Position numbers and translations under genes: made by a program | Part shown: positions 25,415 through 36,024 of the stretch, piece after piece | Layout of the letters: each line of letters begins with the position of its first letter | Position numbering within the stretch: the stretch's first letter is position 1 | Notes under the pieces: generated by a model | Seen by the model: the letters and a program-made list of their open reading frames with translations, nothing else | Databases searched by the model: none | What the model was told of the DNA's origin: nothing | Source of the DNA: Actinomycetota bacterium | Lineage (GTDB): Bacteria > Actinomycetota > Actinomycetes > S36-B12 > UBA10799 | Reading direction: 5' to 3' | DNA: 64,000 nucleotides | Assembly: GCA_020636995.1 (NCBI GenBank) | Contig: JACJWU010000005.1 | Span: 1 to 64,000, forward strand

Positions 25415-26263
25415 ATGGCACCCGAAGGCGCGAACGCGGACCCCCTGGTGCGCCTGCGAGCCGAACTCACGCGCTACCCGGGACTGCTGATCGCCTTCTC
25501 GGCGGGGGTGGATTCGGCCTTCCTGCTCGCCGCTGCCATGCGCGCCCTCGGCACCGACCGGGTGCTCGCCGTGACCGCGCTGAGCCCGTCGTTGCCCGAC
25601 GCGGAGCGGACATATGCCAGGGAGTTCACCGCACTTGTGGGCGCCCGGCACATCGAAGCGACCACCGATGAGATGCAGCGCGCGGGCTACCGCGAGAACT
25701 CGACATCGCGCTGCTACTTCTGCAAGGCCGAACTGCTGGACGTGATCAGCGGCCATCTCGACGGGTTGCCCCCGGGCTCCCGGGTGGCCACCGGGACGAA
25801 CGCCGACGATCTGGTGGCGGGTTTCCGGCCGGGGATCCGGGCGGCCGACGAACGGGGAGCCGTCACGCCACTGGCCGACGCAGGGCTGTCGAAACAACAG
25901 ATCCGCCAGACCGCGCGGGAGTGGGGGCTCCCGGTCTGGAACAAGCCGCAGGCCGCCTGCTTGTCCAGTCGGGTGGCGTACGGCATCGAGATCTCGCCAC
26001 AACGCCTCGCCCGGGTTGAGGCTGCCGAGGTGGCCCTGCGACAGACCTTGGACGACTGCGGCGTCTCCAGCCACAACGTGCGTGTGCGCGACCTCGGGCT
26101 GCAGGCCAGGATCGAGGTCGACAACGACCTGGCCACACGCCCGGGGCCCTGGCGGGACGCTGTGGTCGCCGCGGTCGTGGCGGCCGGATTCCCGCAAGCG
26201 TGGATCGACCCGCAGGGCTTCAGGTCCGGTTCGATGAACGAAGGTCTGCCAGCGACGCGCTGA
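25415..26263 (+). CDS. larE: LarE-like ATP-dependent sacrificial sulfur transferase
   Basis: 282 residues. N-terminal PP-loop ATP pyrophosphatase: LIAFSAGVDSAFLLAAA (SGGxDS-type loop, here SAGVDS), then CYFCKAELLD, TGTNADDL and KPQAACLSSRVAYG. The Cys in CLSSR is at the place of the sulfur-donating Cys176 of Lactobacillus plantarum LarE, which builds the nickel-pincer cofactor of lactate racemase from carboxylated nicotinic acid adenine dinucleotide. No larA, larB or larC is in the window, so the cofactor pathway cannot be confirmed. Divergent from the helicase partner across 18 bp. Confidence 0.88.
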   Translation: MAPEGANADPLVRLRAELTRYPGLLIAFSAGVDSAFLLAAAMRALGTDRVLAVTALSPSLPDAERTYAREFTALVGARHIEATTDEMQRAGYRENSTSRCYFCKAELLDVISGHLDGLPPGSRVATGTNADDLVAGFRPGIRAADERGAVTPLADAGLSKQQIRQTAREWGLPVWNKPQAACLSSRVAYGIEISPQRLARVEAAEVALRQTLDDCGVSSHNVRVRDLGLQARIEVDNDLATRPGPWRDAVVAAVVAAGFPQAWIDPQGFRSGSMNEGLPATR

Positions 26264-26462
26264 CGGCACGCCTGCGCCTGCGCGACTGCATCCACAACCA
26301 CGCCAGCAGAACCGCGAATCCCACCCCGCTGAGCATGGCGAGGAACCACAGCACAGGGATCACAGGCGCCCCGTCATAGACCAGACGGGACAGCACCAGC
26401 AACGCGACGGCCACACCGACGGCGAACAGCATCAGACCGATGAGCACCGATCGGTTTCGCAT
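26220..26462 (-). CDS. Small two-helix membrane protein
   Basis: 80 residues from ATG 26462 (MRNRSVLIGLMLFAVGV). Two hydrophobic segments, about 6-26 and 36-58, with an Arg-rich stretch (RRRRR) after the second, put both ends in the cytoplasm. Its 3' end overlaps the 3' end of larE by 44 bp on the opposite strand. TAGGCT lies 5 nt before the ATG, so translation may be leaderless. Family not recognised; such proteins are common orphans in actinomycetes. Confidence 0.65.
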   Translation of the reverse strand: MRNRSVLIGLMLFAVGVAVALLVLSRLVYDGAPVIPVLWFLAMLSGVGFAVLLAWLWMQSRRRRRAVSASLADLRSSNRT

Positions 26463-26467
26463 ACTTG

Positions 26468-26473
26468 AGCCTA
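26468..26473 (-). promoter_or_regulatory. Possible leaderless -10 for the two-helix membrane protein
   Basis: TAGGCT (minus strand) ends 5 nt before the ATG at 26462. Confidence 0.35.
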
Positions 26474-26509
26474 CGTCGGCCACGCCGGCGGCGGGCGACC
26501 CGCCCGGAG

Positions 26510-27559
26510 CTAGCCCAGGTAGCGACTCCAGGCCGGGTCGATGAGATCGACGATGAGTTCGGACTTCTCATCGAACGACTGGAACGAGGCGTCCACGGCG
26601 GCCCGGGTCGCCAGGTACAGGTCCTCGATGTCCCAGTCGGCCTGCTCTGTGAGCAGGTGCATCTCCCTACTCAGCGTCGTCCCGCTCATCAGCCGGTTGT
26701 CCGTGTTGATCGTGACCGCGAAGCCCAGGTCGTTGAGCAGGGTGACGGGGTGATCGGCGATGGTGTCGGCGATACCGGTCTGCAGGTTCGACGACGGGCA
26801 GACCTCCAGTGCGATCTGCCGGTCGAGCACATAACTGGCCACCGGGCCCAGCGTTGCCTCATCGCCGGACACACGGATGTCCTCAGCGATCCGGACACCG
26901 TGTCCGAGGCGTTCGGCGGCACACACGGCCAACGCGTCTGCGATGCTGTCCACCCCGGCGGCCTCCCCCGCGTGGATGGTGTAACGGCACATCTGTGCGC
27001 GCAGTTTGGCGAACGGTTCGGCGAACAGCGACGCGGGGAACCCGTCCTCGGGTCCGGCGATGTCCATACCGACCACGCCCTCGTCGCGGAACGCCACGAC
27101 CAGGTCCGCCACCTCGTCACCGCGGTCGGCCTGCCGCATCGCACACAGCAGCGCGTTGACCACGATGTCGTCCTCGGTGTCGAATCCGTCCAGGACGGCC
27201 TCCACGGCCTGTCCCATGGTCAGACCGCCCGCGGTGAACAGTTCCGGCGCGAAGCGGACCTCGGCGTAGACCACCCCGTCGGCAGCAAGATCCTGCGCAC
27301 ACTCGGCAGCGACCCGGCGCAGCGCGTCCTCGGTCTGGCAGACGCTGACCGTGTGCTCGAATGTTTCCAGGTAGCGCACGAGCGAACCGCTGTCCGCGGC
27401 ATCGACGAACCACTGGCCCAACTGCCCGGCATCAGTGGTCGGCAGCCGATCGTAGCCGTATTCCTGGGCGAGATCGATGACCGTCTGCGGGCGCAGTCCG
27501 CCATCGAGATGGTCGTGCAGAAGGACCTTGGGCAGCGAGCGGATCTCCTCGAGGTGCAT
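26510..27559 (-). CDS. add: Adenosine deaminase
   Basis: 349 residues from ATG 27559. TIM-barrel zinc deaminase converting adenosine to inosine in purine salvage. Metal and catalytic motifs: LHDHLDGGLR (first His pair, H-x-H), YTIHAGEAAG (His and catalytic Glu), ERLGHGVRI, EVCPSSNLQTG and TINTDNRLMSG (Asp pair region; TDN in place of the more common TDD). It follows cdd by 13 bp on the same strand. In M. tuberculosis add and cdd flank deoA; here deoA is missing between them. Confidence 0.92.
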   Translation of the reverse strand: MHLEEIRSLPKVLLHDHLDGGLRPQTVIDLAQEYGYDRLPTTDAGQLGQWFVDAADSGSLVRYLETFEHTVSVCQTEDALRRVAAECAQDLAADGVVYAEVRFAPELFTAGGLTMGQAVEAVLDGFDTEDDIVVNALLCAMRQADRGDEVADLVVAFRDEGVVGMDIAGPEDGFPASLFAEPFAKLRAQMCRYTIHAGEAAGVDSIADALAVCAAERLGHGVRIAEDIRVSGDEATLGPVASYVLDRQIALEVCPSSNLQTGIADTIADHPVTLLNDLGFAVTINTDNRLMSGTTLSREMHLLTEQADWDIEDLYLATRAAVDASFQSFDEKSELIVDLIDPAWSRYLG

Positions 27560-27572
27560 ACCCCTGATCCTG

Positions 27573-27965
27573 TCAGACGTCCCGGTCGAGGTCAGCAGGC
27601 CCGAAGGCACTGGGCAGCAGATCGTCCAAGGTCTTCACGCCGTCCGGGTGGTCGATCAGAAGTTCTGGCCCGCCGAACTCGAAGAGCAACTGCCGGCAGC
27701 GTCCACACGGCATGAGCAGGTTGCCCTCGCCGTCACAGCAGGAGAAGGCGACGAGGCGACCCCCGCCGGTCATCCGCAAGTCACCCACCAGCGTGCATTC
27801 GGCGCACAACGTCAAACCGTACGATGCGTTCTCGACGTTGCACCCGGCGACGATTCGTCCGTCGTCCACGAGCGCCGCGGCTCCCACCGGGAACTTCGAG
27901 TACGGCACGTAGCAGTGCGTCATGGCATCCCGGGCGGTTGCGCGCAGGGCCTCCCAGTCGGTCAT
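27573..27965 (-). CDS. cdd: Cytidine deaminase
   Basis: 130 residues, tetrameric-type CDA length. Converts cytidine and deoxycytidine to uridine forms. Zinc site: the CAE of LTLCAECTL (Cys ligand and catalytic Glu) and PCGRCRQ (two Cys ligands); substrate residues in CNVENASYG. It overlaps the upstream permease gene as ATGA, so nucleoside import and deamination are one operon (bmpA-ATPase-permease-permease-cdd-add). Confidence 0.95.
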   Translation of the reverse strand: MTDWEALRATARDAMTHCYVPYSKFPVGAAALVDDGRIVAGCNVENASYGLTLCAECTLVGDLRMTGGGRLVAFSCCDGEGNLLMPCGRCRQLLFEFGGPELLIDHPDGVKTLDDLLPSAFGPADLDRDV

Positions 27966-29242
27966 GACTTCTTGTACGGGATGCCGTCCGCGGCCGGCGC
28001 CCGGACCTTGCCGACCAGCCCCGCCACCGCCAACAACGTCGCGAGGTACGGCGTCATCAGCATGAACTCACTCGGGATCGGGGTGCCGATGATGCTCAGG
28101 ACACTCTGCAGGTTGTCGGCGAAGCCGAAGAACAGCGCGGCGGCCAGCGCACCCATCGGCTTCCAGCGGCCGAAAATGACCGCGGCCAATGCGATGAACC
28201 CCTTGCCCGCAGTCATCTCCTTGCCGAATGCACCGACCGACGCGACGGTGAAGAAGGCACCGCCGAGACCAGCGACCAGTCCGCCGAGCAGGACGTTGCG
28301 GAAGCGCACCGAGTTGACCTTGATCCCGACCGTGTCGGCGGCCTGCGGGTGCTCGCCGACCGCACGGACCCGCAGCCCCCACTTGGTCCGGAACAGGGCG
28401 ACGTTGATGACGATCACGATGATGTACATCAGGTAGACGACGATGTTCTGGTTGAACAGGATCGGCCCGACGATGGGGATGTCGCTGAGCACAGGGATCG
28501 CGATCGGGGAGAAGGTGGGCGGAGAGTTCCAGGTCTCCTGGTTCGGCGCCAGCAGCCGTCCGTAGAAGAACGACGTCAGACCGACGGCCAGCACGTTCAG
28601 CACCACGCCGAGGATGACCTGGTCCACCCAGTACTTGATGGCGAAGACTGCCAGCAGCAGACCGATGAACAGCCCACCCAGGGGTGCGGCGATCAGACCT
28701 AGATAGGCGTTCTGCGTCAGCGACGCCACCACTGCGGCCATGAAGGCACCGGTCAGCAACTGGCCCTCGATGGCGATGTTGATCACGCCTGCCCGCTCGC
28801 ACAGGATGCCCGACATCGCACCGAAGACCAGAGGTACGGCCAGCAGCAACGATCCCTGCAGCAGACCGACCAGGTTGATCGTGCTTCCGGCGACGGCCCA
28901 CGACAGGAAGCCCAGCACGAAGAAGATGCCGAACACCGTGGAGTAGGGCCACAGCGCCCTCTCCTTGCGCGCTGCGAACAGCCCACCGACGGCCGCCAGC
29001 AGAGCGATGGCGCTGAAGGCGATCGCGCTGATCTTCGCGGGCAGGGTCAGGTCCGGCAGCGCCAAGGCCTCCTCGCCAAGCGCGAGTTGGAAGGTCACGT
29101 CCTCCCCCGACGGCGTGAAGAACCCGAACACGACCACCGCGAAGATGCCCAGGCCGATCAGGACCTTCACCAGCCGTGGCGTGGGTGGGACGATGTGGAC
29201 CTCGGGCAGCGCCTCGGGGGCGGGGGCTTCGGCGACGCTCAT
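27962..29242 (-). CDS. Nucleoside ABC transporter permease (second permease)
   Basis: About 426 residues from ATG 29242 (ATGA overlap with the preceding permease); ATG 29251 is 9 bp further up. Around ten hydrophobic segments are visible. The cytoplasmic coupling motif region RAVGEHPQAADTVGIKVN and the repeated GxxxxGAxxP-like helices match the NupQ/YufQ branch of branched-chain-amino-acid-type permeases. It forms the membrane pore together with the neighbouring permease. Membrane-embedded; heterodimer with the upstream gene product is inferred from family organisation. Confidence 0.88.
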   Translation of the reverse strand: MSVAEAPAPEALPEVHIVPPTPRLVKVLIGLGIFAVVVFGFFTPSGEDVTFQLALGEEALALPDLTLPAKISAIAFSAIALLAAVGGLFAARKERALWPYSTVFGIFFVLGFLSWAVAGSTINLVGLLQGSLLLAVPLVFGAMSGILCERAGVINIAIEGQLLTGAFMAAVVASLTQNAYLGLIAAPLGGLFIGLLLAVFAIKYWVDQVILGVVLNVLAVGLTSFFYGRLLAPNQETWNSPPTFSPIAIPVLSDIPIVGPILFNQNIVVYLMYIIVIVINVALFRTKWGLRVRAVGEHPQAADTVGIKVNSVRFRNVLLGGLVAGLGGAFFTVASVGAFGKEMTAGKGFIALAAVIFGRWKPMGALAAALFFGFADNLQSVLSIIGTPIPSEFMLMTPYLATLLAVAGLVGKVRAPAADGIPYKKS

Positions 29243-30453
29243 CCGTTCCATCCCTTCGCGGTCTGCATGAATCCGGCACCGCCTGTCTCAGGCAGTCGGA
29301 ACACCGATCTGACAAGTGGTGGTGCGGCGATGAACAGCACGATCAATGCCTGGATCACCAGGACGATGTCGATGGGGGTACCGGTGGCCGTCTGCATGTT
29401 CAGTCCACCGGCCCGCAGGCCACCGAAGAGCAGACCGGCCGCCACCACACCCCACGGGTTGGCGCGGCCCAGCAACGCGACGGTGATGGCGTCGAACCCG
29501 ATCCCGGCCGAGATGCCGCCGGTCAGGGACTTCTCGGTTCCGAGGACCTGCGCACTGCCGGCCAGACCCGCCAGGCCACCGGCGATGAGCATGACCAGCA
29601 GGTACATGCGCGACACGTTCATCCCCGCGGTCCGGGCGGCGTTCGCATTGGCACCGACAGCTCGGAACTGGAAGCCGAGGGTGGACTTGTCCAGCAGCCA
29701 GGCCACCGCAGCAGCGGCCAGGATCGCGACGATGATGCCTGCGTGCACCCGCCACTGGTCGACGATGGACGGGTACTCCGCACTGTCCGCCACCGGCGGG
29801 CTGATCGGGTCCTGCCTGCCCTCCCGCAGGAACGCCGGCTTCGTGAGCAGCCATGCGACCAGGTAGATGGCGATCCAGTTCAGCATGATCGTCGTGATGA
29901 CCTCATGCGCACCGGTCTTGGCCTTGAGGAACCCGGCGATGCCACCCCAGATCGCCCCCCCGATGAACGCCCCGAGGACGGCCAGCGGAAGGTGGATGAA
30001 CCACGGGAGGCTGAACTGGAAGCCGATGTACGCGGCGAAGATCGAGCCGAGGATGATCTGTCCCTCGGCGCCGATGTTGAACAGTCCCGCCCGGAAGGCC
30101 AGCGCCACCGACAGACCGCCCAGGATCAGGGGGGTGGCCATCGTGATCGTCTCGCTCAGCGGCTTCAGTGCATCCACGAGGCTGCTGGCGTCCGGGTTGA
30201 ACAGCATGCCGGTGAGCAGCGCCTTGTAGGCCTCGACCACCGACGTCCACGCCGCCGAGAGAGTGTCGAAGGGTTTGGCGAAGAAATAGCTGCTGGCGTC
30301 CTGCACCGCCGGGTCGGAGAAAGCGATGAAGAAGGCGCCGATGATCAACGCCATGACGATCGACAGGAAGGTGATGCCGGCCGTGCCGCTCAGAGCCGTG
30401 CGCACCCGGCTGGGCGGCTTCTGCTCCTGCGTGACGGTGGTGGCGTCAGTCAT
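29239..30453 (-). CDS. Nucleoside ABC transporter permease (first permease)
   Basis: 404 residues with a hydrophilic cytoplasmic start and about nine membrane helices. The segment RAGLFNIGAEGQIILGS and the coupling motif FRAVGANANAARTAGMNVS are typical of the NupP/YufP permease family. It begins 8 bp inside the ATPase gene end and ends in an ATGA overlap with the second permease, so subunit stoichiometry is held by translational coupling. Confidence 0.88.
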   Translation of the reverse strand: MTDATTVTQEQKPPSRVRTALSGTAGITFLSIVMALIIGAFFIAFSDPAVQDASSYFFAKPFDTLSAAWTSVVEAYKALLTGMLFNPDASSLVDALKPLSETITMATPLILGGLSVALAFRAGLFNIGAEGQIILGSIFAAYIGFQFSLPWFIHLPLAVLGAFIGGAIWGGIAGFLKAKTGAHEVITTIMLNWIAIYLVAWLLTKPAFLREGRQDPISPPVADSAEYPSIVDQWRVHAGIIVAILAAAAVAWLLDKSTLGFQFRAVGANANAARTAGMNVSRMYLLVMLIAGGLAGLAGSAQVLGTEKSLTGGISAGIGFDAITVALLGRANPWGVVAAGLLFGGLRAGGLNMQTATGTPIDIVLVIQALIVLFIAAPPLVRSVFRLPETGGAGFMQTAKGWNG

Positions 30454-31948
30454 TGGTCACTCCTGCCATGAGAAGGCCCATCTCGTCACGGGACGTGTCC
30501 GGTCCGACCACACCGATGATGGCGCCGCGGTACATCACCGCGATCCGATCACTCAATGCGTAGATCTCGTCGAGTTCGCTGCTGATGATGAGGACGGCCG
30601 CGCCCCGTTCGCGTTCGGACACGATGCGCTTGTGCAGGAACTCGATCGAGCCGACGTCCACACCGCGAGTGGGCTGCGAGGCCACGAGCACCCGCAACTC
30701 CCGCGACATCTCGCGGGCCATCACGACTTTCTGTTTGTTGCCACCCGACAGCGAAGACACCGGAGCGGCGGCCCCCTGGGTCCGGACGTCGAACTCCTCG
30801 ATGAGCTCATCGGCACGCTTGTCGATCACCGCACTCTTCAGGACACCCCCGGACGAGTAGGGGGCGTTGCCGAACTGGTCGAGGACGAGGTTCTCGGTGA
30901 CGGTGAAGGAACTGATGAGGCCATCGTGCTCGCGGTCCTCGGGGACGTAGCCGAGCCCGCCGTCGAGGATCTCGCGGGGCGTGCGCCCCGTCAGTTCCTT
31001 GCCGTCCATGGTGATGGAACCGGTGACCTCCCCCTCGTACAGACCGGTGAGCACCTCGGCCAGTTCGGTCTGTCCGTTGCCCTGCACTCCGGCGACGCCG
31101 AGGATCTCCCCGGCCCGCACCTCGAAGTTCAAGTCCCGCAGGATCGGGCGACCTTCGAGGTCCGCAGCCGAGAGGTCACTGACCTGAAGCACGGGCTCGC
31201 CGGGATTCCCGGGTGGTTTCTCGACCGTGAGGCTGACCTCCCGGCCGACCATCATTCCGGCGAGTTCTGCCTTGGTCGCCTCCGGTGAGGCCTCCCCCAC
31301 GACCCGCCCCCGACGGATCACGACGATCCGATCGGCTGCGGCCTGGACCTCGCGCAGTTTGTGGGAGATGAAGACGATGCTCGTGCCTTTTGCCTTGAGG
31401 TCGCGCATGATCCCGAGCAACTCGTCGGTCTCCTGCGGCGTCAGCACGGCGGTCGGCTCGTCGAGGATCAGCACGCCGGCGTCGCGGACGAGGGCCTTGA
31501 TGATCTCCACACGTTGCTGGACACCGACCGGCAGATCCTCGACGAGCGCGTCCGGATCGACCTGCAGGTTGTACGCCTCAGAGACCCGGCGCACCTCGGA
31601 GCGGGCAGCATCGAGGTCCAGGAACGCGCCCTTGGTGTGCTCGTGACCGAGCATCACGTTCTCGGCCACCGTGAACGGGGGGACGAGCATGAAGTGCTGG
31701 TGCACCATGCCGATCCCGGCGGTCATGGCATCACCCGGACCCTCGAAATCCTCTTGCACGTCGTTGACGAAGATCTCACCCGAGGTCGGTTGGAGCAGGC
31801 CGTAGACGACGTTCATGAGAGTCGACTTGCCGGCGCCGTTCTCCCCGAGCAGAGCAACGATCTCGCCGGGATTCACGATCAGCGAGATGTCCTCGTTGGC
31901 CGCGAAGTCGCCGAACTTCTTGGTGATGTTCCGCAACTCGAGTTTCAC
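30446..31948 (-). CDS. Nucleoside ABC transporter ATP-binding protein (double NBD)
   Basis: 500 residues, GTG start with GGAGGAGGG upstream. Two nucleotide-binding domains in tandem, as in NupO, RbsA and MglA. NBD1 has Walker A GENGAGKST, signature PVGVQQRVEI and Walker B LILDEPTAVL. NBD2 is degenerate: the P-loop reads GVQGNGQTE (Lys replaced), signature LSGGNKQKV, Walker B-like VLVASQPTRGVD. The degenerate second site is normal for the family, where one site drives transport. Energises import of nucleosides delivered by BmpA. Confidence 0.92.
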   Translation of the reverse strand: MKLELRNITKKFGDFAANEDISLIVNPGEIVALLGENGAGKSTLMNVVYGLLQPTSGEIFVNDVQEDFEGPGDAMTAGIGMVHQHFMLVPPFTVAENVMLGHEHTKGAFLDLDAARSEVRRVSEAYNLQVDPDALVEDLPVGVQQRVEIIKALVRDAGVLILDEPTAVLTPQETDELLGIMRDLKAKGTSIVFISHKLREVQAAADRIVVIRRGRVVGEASPEATKAELAGMMVGREVSLTVEKPPGNPGEPVLQVSDLSAADLEGRPILRDLNFEVRAGEILGVAGVQGNGQTELAEVLTGLYEGEVTGSITMDGKELTGRTPREILDGGLGYVPEDREHDGLISSFTVTENLVLDQFGNAPYSSGGVLKSAVIDKRADELIEEFDVRTQGAAAPVSSLSGGNKQKVVMAREMSRELRVLVASQPTRGVDVGSIEFLHKRIVSERERGAAVLIISSELDEIYALSDRIAVMYRGAIIGVVGPDTSRDEMGLLMAGVTND

Positions 31949-31979
31949 GCCGTCGCCCTCCTCCGGTGGTCAATGAAAA

Positions 31980-32009
31980 GTGGGGGGCCCGGCTACCCGG
32001 ACCCCCCAC
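31980..32009 (-). terminator. Attenuator hairpin between bmpA and the ABC ATPase gene
   Basis: GTGGGGGG-x-CCGG (31980-31992) pairs with CCGG-x-CCCCCCAC (31997-32009), one mismatch, loop CTAC. On the minus strand it follows the bmpA stop directly and is followed by TTTTCATT. This fits partial termination that lets the binding protein be made in excess of the transporter. Confidence 0.8.
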
Positions 32010-32014
32010 CTGGT

Positions 32015-33100
32015 TCAGCTGGACTTCGGCTGGTTGGGCGAGGTCACCTCGATGGTGCCGTCGATGATCCCCTGCCGGATCGTCTCGAGCTGGTCCTTCA
32101 ACTCCTGCGGAACCTGGTCCTCGAAGTCGTGGAACGGAGCGAGCCCGGTTCCGTCGTTCTCGAGGGTGCCCACGTACTCCTCGCTGGTGAACTCACCGTT
32201 GACCGCCTGGCCGATGGTGTCCTTCACCGCGATGTCGATCTTCTTGAGCACAGAGGTCAGGAACACGTCCTTGTACTGCGGAGCGGACTCGTAGCCGTCG
32301 CTGTCGACCCAGATGATGTCGGCCTTACCGGTCGACTGGGCTTCCTTCGCGGCACCGAGACCCACCGGCCCGGCGACCGGGAAGATGATGTCCGCACCCT
32401 GCTGGATGAAGTTCTTCGCCAGCTGCTGGCCCTTGGCCTGGTCCTCGAAGCCACCGGCCATCGAACCTGCGTCAGGCTTGTTCTGGTCCCAGCCGAGAAC
32501 CTCGACGTTCGCGCCGTTCTGCTCGTTGTAGTACTGGACACCTTCCCAGTAGCCATCCATGAACGCGGTGACCGACGGGATCGCGAGACCACCGAAGGTC
32601 GCCACCTTCCCGGTCTGGCTCATGCCTGCGGCCAGGTAACCGGCCATGAACGAGGACTGCGCCGTGTTGAACAGCAGACCCTTCATGTTGTCGATCTCGG
32701 GGTCGCTCGCCGCGTCCACGATCGCGAACTTCTCATCGGGGTTCTGCTGCGCACCCTCCTTGGTCGCGTCCTCCATGAGGAAGCCGACCGTGACGATGAT
32801 GCCGCAGTCGTCGTTCACGAGCGCATTGATGTTGGGTGCGTAGTCGGTCTGGCTCTTGGACTCCAGGAACTTCTCCTGGATACCGAACTCAGCGACCGCG
32901 TCCTGCACGCCCTTGTAGGCAGAGGCGTTGAACGAACGGTCGTCGATACCTCCGGCGTCGGACACCATGCACGCGAGGAAGTCGCTGCTGCCGGACGCTG
33001 CCGGGGATGCGCTGCTGCCGCCGTCGTCGGGGGCGCTACCGCAGGCCGCCAGGGTCAACGCTGCAACCGCTCCCACGGCCGCAAAGCGGAGTTTCTTCAT
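32015..33100 (-). CDS. BmpA/Med-family nucleoside-binding lipoprotein
   Basis: 361 residues; AGGAG 5 nt before the ATG. Signal peptide with lipobox LAAC (Cys20), Ser/Gly/Pro-rich linker, then a two-lobe type-I periplasmic-binding fold of the basic-membrane-protein family: DAGGIDDRSFNASAYKG, GFLMEDATKEGA, FNTAQSSFMAGYLAAG, DSDGYESAPQYKDVFLTS. It captures nucleosides outside the membrane and hands them to the adjacent ABC transporter. First gene of the operon; the terminator-like hairpin behind it likely sets its high relative level. Confidence 0.92.
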   Translation of the reverse strand: MKKLRFAAVGAVAALTLAACGSAPDDGGSSASPAASGSSDFLACMVSDAGGIDDRSFNASAYKGVQDAVAEFGIQEKFLESKSQTDYAPNINALVNDDCGIIVTVGFLMEDATKEGAQQNPDEKFAIVDAASDPEIDNMKGLLFNTAQSSFMAGYLAAGMSQTGKVATFGGLAIPSVTAFMDGYWEGVQYYNEQNGANVEVLGWDQNKPDAGSMAGGFEDQAKGQQLAKNFIQQGADIIFPVAGPVGLGAAKEAQSTGKADIIWVDSDGYESAPQYKDVFLTSVLKKIDIAVKDTIGQAVNGEFTSEEYVGTLENDGTGLAPFHDFEDQVPQELKDQLETIRQGIIDGTIEVTSPNQPKSS

Positions 33101-33232
33101 ATCTCCTCCATTAAGGGTGATTCGCCATTGGACCTTACGCCAGGTTTACATTCCATGTCTGTCAACTCGCCGTATCGTTACGCGGCTCGCACCGCGCTCG
33201 CCGGCGCGCCAAGGACAGCCCTGGTCGTCGTC

Positions 33233-33351
33233 ATTGTGACGAAGTTGCCGGCGCCCAAAGCCCGGATGTGACGAAGGTGCGCGGTTCACCGCCCGTCCAC
33301 CCAGCACCTTCGCCACAAACCGATCCGTCCGGGCAGCACCTTCGTCACAAA
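33233..33351. repeat. TTTGTGACG-family inverted repeat, locus 2
   Basis: ATTGTGACGAAGTTGC (33233-33248) and GATGTGACGAAGGTGC (33265-33280) on the plus strand face GCACCTTCGCCACAAA (33304-33319) and GCACCTTCGTCACAAA (33336-33351). Unlike the other two loci it lies between divergent genes (bmpA and sdhC), so it is not simply a terminator. The gene-free stretch 33101-33473 holds this element plus the promoters of both genes, which I could not resolve. Confidence 0.85.
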
Positions 33352-33473
33352 CGGGCCGGGGCGACGACCGTCGCGCGCACAACCGCACATTCCGGGCTCA
33401 ACCCGACGTCGGGACAGCCGGACAACCCCGCTCCCACTAGCATGAAGTCGTACTCACGCCCAAGGAGGTAACT

Positions 33474-33869
33474 GTGCCCAAGGCTTCCGTCGGCACGCTG
33501 TACCGCGGGCACGAAGGTATGTGGACCTGGGTCGCCCACCGCATCACCGGTGTGGCGGTCTTCTTCTTCCTCCTCGTGCATGTCCTCGACACCGCTCTGG
33601 TCCGTGTCTCGCCCAACGCCTACGACGAGGTCATCGCCACCTACAAGACCCCGATCGTGAACCTCATGGAGGTCGGACTGGTCGGCGCCGTGCTGTTCCA
33701 CGCACTCAACGGCATCCGGATCATCCTGGTCGACTTCTGGTCCAGGGGCCCCCGCCTGCAGAAGCAGATGACGTGGGCGATCATGGCGATCTGGCTGGTC
33801 CTGATGATCCCCGGCGCCTACTTCATGCTGATCCACACCGTCGAGTCGTTGTTCGGGAGCACCTCATGA
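33474..33869 (+). CDS. sdhC: Succinate dehydrogenase cytochrome b556 subunit
   Basis: 131 residues, GTG start with AAGGAGGT upstream. Three membrane helices. The motif GMWTWVAHRITGV (Ser/Arg-His region of SdhC) and the haem-ligand His in LVHVLD, with LFHALNGIRIILVDF, are family signatures. With SdhD it anchors complex II in the membrane and provides the quinone site. Overlaps sdhD by 4 bp. Confidence 0.92.
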   Translation: MPKASVGTLYRGHEGMWTWVAHRITGVAVFFFLLVHVLDTALVRVSPNAYDEVIATYKTPIVNLMEVGLVGAVLFHALNGIRIILVDFWSRGPRLQKQMTWAIMAIWLVLMIPGAYFMLIHTVESLFGSTS

Positions 33870-34267
33870 GCGCGCCGGCACTGAACGCACCGAAGACCGC
33901 CCGCAGCGGCGGACGCACGAACTACGAGATGTGGTCCTGGATCTTCATGCGCGTCTCGGGGATCGTGTTGGTGTTCCTGGTACTCGGGCATCTGTTGATC
34001 ATGAACATCCTCGACGGAGGCGTGCAGCGGATCAACTTCGCCTTCGTGGCGGGGCGCTGGAGCAGCCCGTTCTGGCAGGTGTGGGACCTCCTGCAGTTGT
34101 GGCTGGCGATGCTGCACGGCGCCAACGGTCTGCGCACGATCATCAACGACTACTCCGAGCGCGACCAGACGCGGTTCTGGCTGAAGGCCGCGCTCGCGGT
34201 CGCCACCGTCTTCACGATCGCACTGGGCACGCTCGTGATCTTCACATTCGACCCCAACATCAGCTGA
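33866..34267 (+). CDS. sdhD: Succinate dehydrogenase membrane anchor subunit
   Basis: 133 residues from the ATG that overlaps the sdhC stop (ATGA). A hydrophilic N terminus precedes YEMWSWIFMRVSGIVLVFLVLGHLLIM (first helix, with Arg-Ser of the quinone site and a haem-ligand His), then MLHGANGLRTIINDY and a final helix. Three helices in all, standard for the type with four-gene operons. Confidence 0.9.
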   Translation: MSAPALNAPKTARSGGRTNYEMWSWIFMRVSGIVLVFLVLGHLLIMNILDGGVQRINFAFVAGRWSSPFWQVWDLLQLWLAMLHGANGLRTIINDYSERDQTRFWLKAALAVATVFTIALGTLVIFTFDPNIS

Positions 34268-34275
34268 GGTAGAAG

Positions 34276-36023
<1,748 letters not shown>

Positions 36024-36024
<1 letters not shown>

